Part shown: positions 1 to 5,349 of the stretch, in pieces
Layout: every line of letters begins with the position of its first letter
Position numbering within the stretch: the stretch's first letter is position 1
NCBI GenBank assembly: GCA_003249625.1
Contig: QKII01000167.1
Span: 1-8,291, forward strand
Source of the DNA: Propionivibrio sp.
GTDB lineage: Bacteria; Pseudomonadota; Gammaproteobacteria; Burkholderiales; Rhodocyclaceae
Direction of reading: 5' to 3'
DNA: 8,291 nt
Program-made: the position numbers and the translations under genes
Notes under the pieces: model-generated
Told to the model about the DNA's origin: nothing
The model's database searches: none
Seen by the model: the letters and a program-made list of their open reading frames with translations, nothing else

Positions 1-147
1 GAGCAGAAAAAGGAACTTGTCGAAGCGCTGACGAAGGAAACCTGCCGCGTTCTCGGTTGCGACCCAAGTGCCGTCGACATCATCCTCATCGACGTCGAGC
101 GAAACAATTGGGCGACGGGCGGAAAAATGTGGTCTGAAGATAATTGA
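1..147 (+). CDS. 4-oxalocrotonate tautomerase-like protein (5' end outside window)
   Basis: This is the C-terminal 48 residues of a small tautomerase, open from the first base in frame 1 and ending at TGA 145-147. The visible part starts EQKKELVEAL, the first helix of the 4-OT fold (compare DEQKETLIREV in classical 4-OT). A beta strand with DIILIDVERNNW follows, then the glycine turn ATGGKMW near the C-terminus. In this family the catalytic residue is the N-terminal proline exposed after Met removal; that residue lies upstream of the window, so activity cannot be judged. Members isomerise enol and keto acids (2-hydroxymuconate and similar compounds) in the cytoplasm as small oligomers. The NNWATGGKMW ending is typical of short tautomerases of unknown substrate rather than the catabolic XylH type. 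Family assignment is firm; the substrate is unknown. Confidence 0.82.
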   Translation, partial: EQKKELVEALTKETCRVLGCDPSAVDIILIDVERNNWATGGKMWSEDN

Positions 148-286
148 CATCGTACTGGCAACGCACAGCGTGAAACCATCATGCCGCCATGGTTATCAAT
201 TGACCGACTTTCAAGCTTGCTCTTGCTATGGAATATCCACACTCCGCAAGATGTCTCACTGAATTTTTATTGATGTATCCCCACCT
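148..286. other. A+T-richer intergenic region between tautomerase and STAS-like gene
   Basis: No coding sequence is supported here; an open frame at 68-262 only overlaps the tautomerase out of frame. A short inverted repeat (AACCAT 174-179, ATGGTT 189-194, 9-base loop) follows the tautomerase stop. It has no T tract, so it is at best a weak terminator. A TTGACC at 200-205 could be a -35 box, but the -10 at the right distance (TGCTAT, 224-229, 18-bp spacer) matches the consensus poorly. The stretch just before the next ATG has no Shine-Dalgarno sequence. Confidence 0.35.
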
Positions 287-694
287 ATGCCTTACCAATT
301 CACTTGGGAATCCGATAGCACCCTGTGGGTAAAATTTGACGGAGAAATATCTTTCTCCAACCTCAACAACGCCACCAACGACTTCTATAACGATACCCGG
401 TCAGAACGTATCACTGCTATTTTTTGGGATTTCTCGGCGATGACCAGCTTTAACGTCGACAAGGATGACGCCTCGGAAATGGCTTACACCGATAATGTTG
501 CAAGCCGGTACCTTAAACCGATGAAGGCGGCGTTCATCGCGACCAATGCAAAGTTCTGCGCACTTACCAGGCACTACATCGAAGAAATGCAACGGTTAGA
601 GAGTCCATGGACGAACCGGTTGTTTTCTTCAATGGAACGAGCAAGGGCCTGGATAGCCTCTTCGGAGAGCAACACTCTCTGCGTCACGCAATGA
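287..694 (+). CDS. STAS/SpoIIAA-like domain protein, function unknown
   Basis: A 135-residue cytoplasmic protein without signal peptide or membrane segment. It follows the pattern of the SpoIIAA-like (STAS-fold) family of proteobacterial small proteins. A Trp-rich first strand (FTWESDSTLWVKFDGEIS, residues 5-22) is followed by DFYNDTRSERI, the core strand AIFWDFSAMTSFNVD (about 44-58), an AYTDNVASRYLKP helix, then KAAFIATN and a final YIEE...SPWTNRLFSSMERARAWI segment that closes the fold. The SPW..RLF..ME.AR.W ending is a hallmark of the group. STAS-like domains can act as phospho-switch or lipid-binding modules, but no role is established for this branch. No Shine-Dalgarno precedes the ATG (upstream bases are T/C rich), yet no better start is available. 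Codon use is less G+C-rich than downstream genes; 301-360 is about 43% G+C against about 63% in 4141-4200. The role is unknown; the gene itself is well supported. Confidence 0.75.
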   Translation: MPYQFTWESDSTLWVKFDGEISFSNLNNATNDFYNDTRSERITAIFWDFSAMTSFNVDKDDASEMAYTDNVASRYLKPMKAAFIATNAKFCALTRHYIEEMQRLESPWTNRLFSSMERARAWIASSESNTLCVTQ

Positions 695-772
695 GCGCAG
701 TGTCGCGCTTCCTGCCATAGCCCCTTTCGGCGCGAACATTGGCAATGAACGAATTGGCATTCAATCCTGAAA

Positions 773-1213
773 ATGACTGATTTGGCGACCTACTCCGGCC
801 TATTCTTTTCCGCCCTGCTCGCCGCAACACTTTTCCCGGCGCAGTCTGAACTCCTCCTCGCCGGACTGCTGTTGACCGGCAACCAACCGCCTTGGGCGCT
901 CGTTACGGCCGCCACCGTAGGCAACGTTCTGGGTTCGGCAATCAACTGGGGGCTCGGGCGCTACCTGGAGCATTTTGAAAACCGGCGCTGGTTTCCGGTC
1001 AAGCCACAGGCGCTGCACAAGGCGGAGCGGTGGTATCACCGTTATGGTCGCTGGTCACTGCTGCTGAGCTGGGCGCCGTTCATAGGCGACCCGTTGACCT
1101 TGGTGGCCGGCGTACTGCGCGAGCCGTTTCCATCGTTCATCGCCATCGTCACGCTGGCCAAGCTGGGACGGTACCTCGTTCTGGCGGCCATTACCCTCCA
1201 GTGGTTCACGTAA
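773..1213 (+). CDS. yqaA: YqaA-type DedA/VTT family inner-membrane protein
   Basis: A 146-residue integral membrane protein close in length and pattern to E. coli YqaA (about 142 aa). The first hydrophobic segment (LFFSALLAATLFPAQSELLLAGLLL, about 10-34) carries the family signature P-x-x-SE. It is followed by a second hydrophobic stretch with GN.LG..INWGLGRYL (about 50-64), a basic cytoplasmic part (HKAERWYHRYGRWSLLLSW), a P.IGDPLTLVAGVLR motif (about 103-115), and a last hydrophobic helix ending at the C-terminus. These are VTT/DedA-like features; larger DedA proteins are linked to lipid carrier or phospholipid translocation and envelope homeostasis, but YqaA itself has no firm function. 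The ATG lacks an obvious Shine-Dalgarno (CCTGAAA precedes it) and no upstream in-frame ATG exists. The next gene starts 16 bp after the stop, so the two are probably co-transcribed. Confidence 0.88.
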   Translation: MTDLATYSGLFFSALLAATLFPAQSELLLAGLLLTGNQPPWALVTAATVGNVLGSAINWGLGRYLEHFENRRWFPVKPQALHKAERWYHRYGRWSLLLSWAPFIGDPLTLVAGVLREPFPSFIAIVTLAKLGRYLVLAAITLQWFT

Positions 1214-1229
1214 TTCTTGAAGGTCGCCC

Positions 1230-2153
1230 ATGCTCTACCTCTACACCCTCGACCAGCCAGAACGCTATTTGCACCTCTTGCAGGAGGCACTGCCCGATGA
1301 AGCCGTCGCCGGCTGGCCACAGGAAGTCGATGCAGCGGCGGTCACGCACGCCGCCGTATGGGCACCGCCGGAGAACTTTCTCGGCCGTTTTCCAAACCTT
1401 CACACGTTGTTCGTGATGGGCGCCGGCGTCGACAAGCTGCTACAACGGGCAGATGTACCGAAAAACGTGACGTTGGTCCGCCTGACCGATGCTGGCATGG
1501 CACAACAAATGACAGAGTACTGTCTGTACGGCGTGTTGCACTACCAGCGACAGATGGACCGCTACGCCCGACAACAGAGAGAACGGTTGTGGAGTCCACT
1601 CGATACACGTCAGGCTCGCGACGTGCGCATCAGCGTCCTCGGTTTGGGTGAACTGGGTGGCAAGGTGGCACGGAATCTGGTGCAACTCGGTTATCGCGTC
1701 TCCGGCTGGAGCCGGCGACCGCACCAGTTCGATGGCATCCGATGCCTGCACGGCGAGGCCGGATTGCGCGAACTGCTGCCGCAAACCGACGTGCTGTTCT
1801 GCGTGCTGCCGTCGACACCGGAAACCCGCCACCTGCTCGACGCACAAAGGCTCGCGCTGCTGCCCAACGATGCGGCGCTGATCAACGCCGGGCGCGGTTC
1901 GCTGATCGACGAAGCCGCACTGCTCGCCCGGCTCGATGCCGGATTGCTGCGCTTCGTGCTGCTCGACGTCTTCGCCGAGGAACCTCTGCCGCCAACACAT
2001 CCGTTCTGGAATCACCCGCGCGTGATCATCACCCCGCACGTCGCCGCCGACACGGTGCCGGAAGAAGCGGCCAGCCAGATCGCCGCGAATCTGGTAGCGC
2101 AGAAGACCGGACAACCGATGTGCGGAGTCGTCGACCGGAATCGCGGTTACTGA
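1230..2153 (+). CDS. ghrA: Glyoxylate/hydroxypyruvate reductase A
   Basis: A 307-residue cytoplasmic D-2-hydroxyacid dehydrogenase that should reduce glyoxylate to glycolate and hydroxypyruvate to D-glycerate with NAD(P)H. It aligns by eye along its length with E. coli GhrA (312 aa), from the MGAGVDKL motif (63-70) to the shared C-terminal ending CG.VDR.RGY. The Rossmann nucleotide loop is GLGELG (138-143), followed by SGWSRRP (158-164), whose arginines favour NADPH as in GhrA. Catalytic residues are present: R222 in NAGRGSLID, E251 in DVFAEEP and H270 in ITPHVAA. A GAAGGT ribosome site lies about 6 bases before the ATG, and the gene follows yqaA by 16 bp. It ends convergently with the SDH-L gene, the two stop regions overlapping by 7 bp (2147-2153). 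Product call is firm; the preferred substrate is inferred from the subfamily. Confidence 0.93.
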   Translation: MLYLYTLDQPERYLHLLQEALPDEAVAGWPQEVDAAAVTHAAVWAPPENFLGRFPNLHTLFVMGAGVDKLLQRADVPKNVTLVRLTDAGMAQQMTEYCLYGVLHYQRQMDRYARQQRERLWSPLDTRQARDVRISVLGLGELGGKVARNLVQLGYRVSGWSRRPHQFDGIRCLHGEAGLRELLPQTDVLFCVLPSTPETRHLLDAQRLALLPNDAALINAGRGSLIDEAALLARLDAGLLRFVLLDVFAEEPLPPTHPFWNHPRVIITPHVAADTVPEEAASQIAANLVAQKTGQPMCGVVDRNRGY

Positions 2154-2968
2154 CCGCGCGCGTACGCTGCCGCCCGCTGGAAAAGCTGATCATCCGGGCG
2201 CACGCCGGTATAGAGCGCGAACTGTTCGACGGCCTGGATGGCGAAGACTTCGGCGCCGGTGATCACCGGCTTGTCGAATTCCCGGGCGCGGCGGATCAGC
2301 GGCGTTTCCGGCGGCAGCGCGACGACGTCGAAAACCATGCGGGCCACCTTGACGGCTTCCTCGTCGAACGCCAGTGACTCGGCCTCCGCCCCGCCGGCCA
2401 TGCCGAGCGGCGTAACGTTGATCAGCAGGTCGGCCGTCGCTCCGCCCATCTCGGCACGCCAGTCGAATCCGTACAATCCGGCCAGCGACCTGCCCACCGC
2501 TTCGTTGCGCGCGACGATCGTGCCATTGCGAAAACCGGCGTCACGCAGCGCGCAAGCCACGGCCTTGGCCATGCCACCGCTGCCGCGCAAAGCGAACGTG
2601 TAGCCGGACGGCACGCGATGTTCGGCGAGCAGCTTGCGGATGGCGAGGTAATCGGTGTTGTATGCCTTGAGATGGCCAGCGGTGTTGACGATCGTATTGA
2701 CCGACTCGATGACTCTCGCCGAGTCGTCCATTTCGTCGACGAGCGTGATCACCGCTTCCTTGAACGGCATCGAGATCGCACAGCCGCGGATTCCCAGCGC
2801 GCGCACACCGCCGATCGCTGCCGGCAGGTCGGTGGTGGTAAAAGCCTTATAGAGATAGTCGAGGCCCAGCGCCTCGTACAGGTAATTGTGGAAGCGCGTG
2901 CCAAAGTTGCTCGGGCGCGCAGCGAGGGACATGCAGAGTGTGGTGTCCTTGGTGATCTGTCGGGTCAT
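2147..2968 (-). CDS. Shikimate dehydrogenase-like protein, HI0607 (SDH-L) type
   Basis: A 273-residue NAD(P)-dependent dehydrogenase of the AroE superfamily. The N-terminal half matches Haemophilus HI0607 closely in pattern: KDTTLCMSLAARPSNFGTRFHNYLY, then YKAFTT, GVRALGIRGCAISMPFKE, ESVNTIVN and AYNTDY. The catalytic pair is present as K70 (SMPFK) and D106 (YNTDY), with N91 nearby. The nucleotide loop is GSGGMAKA (129-136), and IVARN follows the second strand. The usual AroE SKSP substrate loop is replaced by RPSNFGT, which marks the SDH-L class. This class oxidises shikimate poorly in the literature I recall, so a role in the main chorismate pathway is doubtful. The start at 2968 is chosen because AGGAG (2979-2983) sits 10 bases upstream; a longer open frame to 3076 would run into the regulator. 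The gene follows yqhC by 16 bp and its ribosome site abuts the regulator's stop, so they form an operon. Confidence 0.9.
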   Translation of the reverse strand: MTRQITKDTTLCMSLAARPSNFGTRFHNYLYEALGLDYLYKAFTTTDLPAAIGGVRALGIRGCAISMPFKEAVITLVDEMDDSARVIESVNTIVNTAGHLKAYNTDYLAIRKLLAEHRVPSGYTFALRGSGGMAKAVACALRDAGFRNGTIVARNEAVGRSLAGLYGFDWRAEMGGATADLLINVTPLGMAGGAEAESLAFDEEAVKVARMVFDVVALPPETPLIRRAREFDKPVITGAEVFAIQAVEQFALYTGVRPDDQLFQRAAAYARGQ

Positions 2969-2978
2969 TTTCCGGTTA

Positions 2979-2983
2979 CTCCT
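2979..2983 (-). promoter_or_regulatory. Ribosome binding site fixing the SDH-L gene start
   Basis: AGGAG reads on the minus strand here, 10 bases before the ATG at 2968-2966 and immediately after the TAG of the upstream regulator (2987-2985). It supports the 273-residue start over the longer open frame and suggests translation in close succession after the regulator. Confidence 0.75.
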
Positions 2984-2984
2984 G

Positions 2985-3862
2985 CTAGCGGATTTGGGCT
3001 GCATCGTTGCTCGGGCTGTTGCCGAAATAGCGTTTGAACTCGCGGCTGAATTGCGACAGGCTGGAATAGCCGACACGGTTCGCCGCCGTGCTGGCGTTGT
3101 GGTCGCCCTGCAGCATCAGCGCCCGCGCCTTGTGCAATCGAATGCTCTTGAGGTACTGCACCGGCGATGTCGAGGTCACCGCCTTGAAGTTGTGATGGAA
3201 GCTGGAAACGCTCATGTTCGCCTCGCGCGCCAGCGATTCGACGTCGAGTTCCTTGTTGTACTCCTGATGAACGCGCCGCAGCACACGGGCGATCTGCCCG
3301 AAGCGACTGTGCCGCGCGGCGACGGCGCGCAGCGCCCCGCCCTGCTCCCCGCGCAGGACGTGGTAAGTGATCTCGCGCACGATGCCCGGCCCAAGAATGC
3401 GAGCGTCCATCGGCGACTGCAGGCATTCGAGCAGGCGCACCGCAGCGCAGTCGAGGTCTTCGGTCAGCGGCGTGGCATACAGCCCGCGTACCATCTCCGG
3501 CGGCATCCGGTCGTCTTCCATTTCCATCAGCAACTCGCCCAACGCAATCGGATCAACGCGAACACATAACCCGAGCAGCGGCTCGTCCGGCGATGCCTCC
3601 GTTTCACACTCCAGAGGTAACGGCACAGAAAGGACAAGGTAGTTGTTCGCGTCGTAGACGTAGGTCTGATCGCCAAGAAAAACCCGCTTGCGTCCTTGGC
3701 CGATGATCATGATGCTCGGCTCGTAGACGATTGGCTCGCGCGCTTTTGCGCCATTGATGCGGACGAAGCGGACAGCATCGAGACGCGACGGGTATAGCCC
3801 TCCTCTCTCGCCAGCGTGCAAAGCAACTCGGCAATTCGCCCGCCCGGTCTCCACGGTTGCAT
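2985..3862 (-). CDS. yqhC: YqhC-like AraC-family aldehyde-response regulator, apparent 1-base frameshift at codon 24/25
   Basis: An AraC-family activator with an N-terminal AraC_N effector domain and a C-terminal double helix-turn-helix. The body matches E. coli YqhC strikingly: REPIVYEPSIMII, YDANNYLVLSVPLPLECET, LGELLMEM, MDARILG..IVREI.YHVL, then ANMSVSSFHHNFKAVTSTSP.QYLK.IRLHKAR and VGY.S.SQFSREFKRYFG. The expected N-terminus is in a different frame: from ATG 3862-3860, after GGAG and 6 bases, it reads MQPWRPGGRIAELL then CTLAREEGYT (24 codons). From base 3790 downward the main frame takes over with SRLDAVRFVR. Adding one G to GGG 3790-3792 (CCC to CCCC on the coding strand) rejoins the two as GYTPSRLDAV and gives exactly 292 residues. 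YqhC activates an alcohol dehydrogenase and an aldo-keto reductase in response to aldehydes, which fits the divergent genes here. This is either a true mutation or a read/assembly error in a homopolymer. The uninterrupted frame reaching 4019 has a non-homologous N-terminus lying in promoter DNA. Confidence 0.88.
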
Positions 3863-3868
3863 AAAAAA

Positions 3869-3872
3869 CTCC
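3869..3872 (-). promoter_or_regulatory. Ribosome binding site for yqhC-like gene, supports start at 3862
   Basis: GGAG on the minus strand, separated by six T residues from the ATG at 3862-3860. That ATG opens the frame encoding the family-like N-terminus (GGRIAELL), which is not the frame of the main open reading frame. The site therefore supports both the start choice and the frameshift reading. Confidence 0.6.
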
Positions 3873-3957
3873 ACACCGAAAAATCAGGCAAATATTCTGC
3901 ACCATATTCTTCTTAAAACGCGCCGCCCCAGAGAAAAAGGCAAACATGAGGCAGAAA

Positions 3958-3977
3958 TGTGTATTGGTATTGACACA
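3958..3977. promoter_or_regulatory. Candidate YqhC-type operator: tandem GTATTG repeat within a TGTGT/ACACA dyad
   Basis: A perfect tandem hexamer GTATTG-GTATTG occupies 3961-3972. It is flanked by TGTGT (3958-3962) and its inverted match ACACA (3973-3977). It lies in the divergent spacer about 90-110 bases before the alcohol dehydrogenase ATG and overlaps the proposed -35 box. AraC-family activators often bind direct half-sites next to or over the -35, so this is the best operator candidate in the spacer. No binding motif for this subfamily was available for comparison. Confidence 0.35.
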
Positions 3978-3992
3978 TCCGCCGCCTAAGAT
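3964..3992 (+). promoter_or_regulatory. Putative sigma-70 promoter for the alcohol dehydrogenase/aldo-keto reductase operon
   Basis: TTGGTA (3964-3969) and TAAGAT (3987-3992) are separated by 17 bp. Each matches its consensus at four of six positions, as expected for a promoter needing an activator. Transcription would start near 4000, leaving a leader of about 65 bases before the ATG. An alternative -35, TTGACA at 3970-3975, is a perfect hexamer but is only 11 bp from TAAGAT. Confidence 0.35.
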
Positions 3993-4065
3993 GAATGACG
4001 TTCGGCGCAAACGAGACAAACTAACAGAACAAAACGCGCCGCCAACTCAAGAAAGGACAAACACA

Positions 4066-5247
4066 ATGCAATTCAACCACTACATGCCCTCACGGATCTT
4101 CTTTGGTGCCGGATCGCTCGACCAACTCGGCACGGTGGCTCTGCCCGGCAAGAAGGCGCTGATCGTCATCTCCGCCGGCAAGTCGATGCGTCAGAACGGT
4201 TACCTCGATCGCCTGATCGCCCTGCTCAAGCAGAACGGCGCCGAGAGCGTCGTCTTCGACAAGATCCAGCCGAATCCGATTCGGTCGCACGTGATGGAAG
4301 CGGCGGAACTCGCGCGTCAAAGCGGCTGCGATTTCGTCATCGGTCTCGGCGGAGGCAGCAGCATCGATTCGGCGAAGAGCATCGCGATGATGGCGAAGAA
4401 CCCCGGCGACTACTGGGATTACATCGGCGGCGGCTCGGGCCAGGGCAAGCCGGTGCTCAACGGCGCGCTGCCGATCATCGCGATTACCACCACCGCAGGC
4501 ACCGGCACCGAGGCCGACCCGTGGACGGTGATCACCAAGGAAGAAACCAACGAGAAGATCGGCTACGGCAACGACCACACCTTCCCGTTGATCTCCGTCG
4601 TCGACCCGGACCTGATGCTCTCCGTACCGCCGCACCTGACCGCCTACCAAGGCATGGACGCTTTCTTTCACGCGGCAGAGGGCGTTATCGCCACCTGCGC
4701 CTCGCCGATGAGTGACCTCTATGCGCTGAAGAGCATCGAAACCATCGCCCGCTGGCTGCCGGTGGCCGTCAAGGACGGAGCGAACAAGGAAGCGCGCGCG
4801 CAGATGGCCTTCGCCAACATGCTTTCAGGCTTCGTCGAATCGACCTCGTCGTGCACCTCCGAGCATTCGCTGGAACACGCCCTGAGCGCCTACCATCCGG
4901 ACCTGCCGCACGGCGCCGGCCTGACGATCCTTTCGGTCGCCTACTTCGGCTTCTTCCTCGACAAGATTCCCGGTCACCTGTTCGAGTCGATGGCCCGGGC
5001 GATGGGCGAGAACGTCGAGGCGCTGCCAGCCGGCGAGCGCCCGGCCGCCTTCATCACCGCGCTGAAGAAACTGATCGCCGGTGCCGGGCTGGAAGGCCTG
5101 AAAATGTCCGACTACGGCATCCGCCGCGAGGAAATCCCGACGCTCGCGCAGAACGCCCGCGACACCATGGGCGGCCTGTTCGAGCTCGATCGCCACACAC
5201 TCTCGCTTGAGGAAACGAAGCAGATCCTCGAAAACGCATACCGTTAA
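4066..5247 (+). CDS. Iron-containing (group III) alcohol dehydrogenase
   Basis: A 393-residue metal-dependent alcohol dehydrogenase that in this context should reduce aldehydes to alcohols with NAD(P)H in the cytoplasm. The N-terminal Rossmann-like half carries MPSRIFFGAGSL (7-18), the nucleotide motif GGGSSIDSAK (95-104) and TTAGTGTEA (142-150). The helical half carries the metal ligands by comparison with FucO: D198 and H202 in GMDAFFHA, H267 in SEHSLEH and H282 in PDLPHG; all four are present. The start at 4066 follows GAAAGGAC and begins with the usual family strand MQFNHYMPSRI. An upstream in-frame ATG at 3946 adds 40 non-family residues inside the promoter region. The protein is not a close YqhD: YqhD's LPATGSE and DAFVHTVEQY motifs differ here. 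It looks nearer to lactaldehyde/1,3-propanediol/butanol-type enzymes. It is the first gene of an operon with the aldo-keto reductase, facing the yqhC-like regulator. Family is firm; substrate is inferred. Confidence 0.92.
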   Translation: MQFNHYMPSRIFFGAGSLDQLGTVALPGKKALIVISAGKSMRQNGYLDRLIALLKQNGAESVVFDKIQPNPIRSHVMEAAELARQSGCDFVIGLGGGSSIDSAKSIAMMAKNPGDYWDYIGGGSGQGKPVLNGALPIIAITTTAGTGTEADPWTVITKEETNEKIGYGNDHTFPLISVVDPDLMLSVPPHLTAYQGMDAFFHAAEGVIATCASPMSDLYALKSIETIARWLPVAVKDGANKEARAQMAFANMLSGFVESTSSCTSEHSLEHALSAYHPDLPHGAGLTILSVAYFGFFLDKIPGHLFESMARAMGENVEALPAGERPAAFITALKKLIAGAGLEGLKMSDYGIRREEIPTLAQNARDTMGGLFELDRHTLSLEETKQILENAYR

Positions 5248-5262
5248 CGCAACACCACATGA

Positions 5263-5295
5263 CCCGCCACACTGGGCAGCGACCGGTGTGGCGGG
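5263..5295 (+). terminator. Strong intercistronic stem-loop (attenuator, stabiliser or repeat element)
   Basis: CCCGCCACACTGG (5263-5275) pairs with CCGGTGTGGCGGG (5283-5295) as a 13-bp stem with one G-T pair, around a 7-base loop. It sits 15 bases after the alcohol dehydrogenase stop and 54 bases before the aldo-keto reductase ATG. No T run follows, so full intrinsic termination is unlikely. It could partly attenuate, protect the upstream mRNA from 3' decay, or be one copy of a dispersed extragenic palindrome. No second copy is seen in the window. Confidence 0.45.
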
Positions 5296-5349
5296 CGAGT
5301 ACGAACAAACTGCTTATCGCGTCTGCCAACCACATCAAAAAGGACTCGC

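Noticed and set aside
1440..2114. 224-codon minus-strand open frame opposite ghrA
   Set aside because: The plus strand encodes a full-length GhrA with intact catalytic residues. The antisense product has a low-complexity, Gln/Arg-rich composition typical of shadow frames.
2969..3076. 36-residue N-terminal extension of the SDH-L protein
   Set aside because: It would overlap the regulator's coding sequence. The AGGAG at 2979-2983 and the family start (TRQITKDTTLCMS) point to 2968.
3863..4019. N-terminal extension of the regulator up to an ATG at 4019
   Set aside because: These residues do not resemble YqhC-type N-termini and would cover the divergent promoter region. The family-like N-terminus starts at 3862 in another frame with its own ribosome site.
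3946..4065. 40-residue N-terminal extension of the alcohol dehydrogenase
   Set aside because: It is hydrophilic and unlike the family, overlaps the proposed promoter and has no ribosome site, whereas GAAAGGAC precedes the 4066 ATG.
5263..5295. Hairpin as a full rho-independent terminator ending the operon
   Set aside because: No T run follows the stem, and the next gene lies close downstream on the same strand without a clear promoter of its own.
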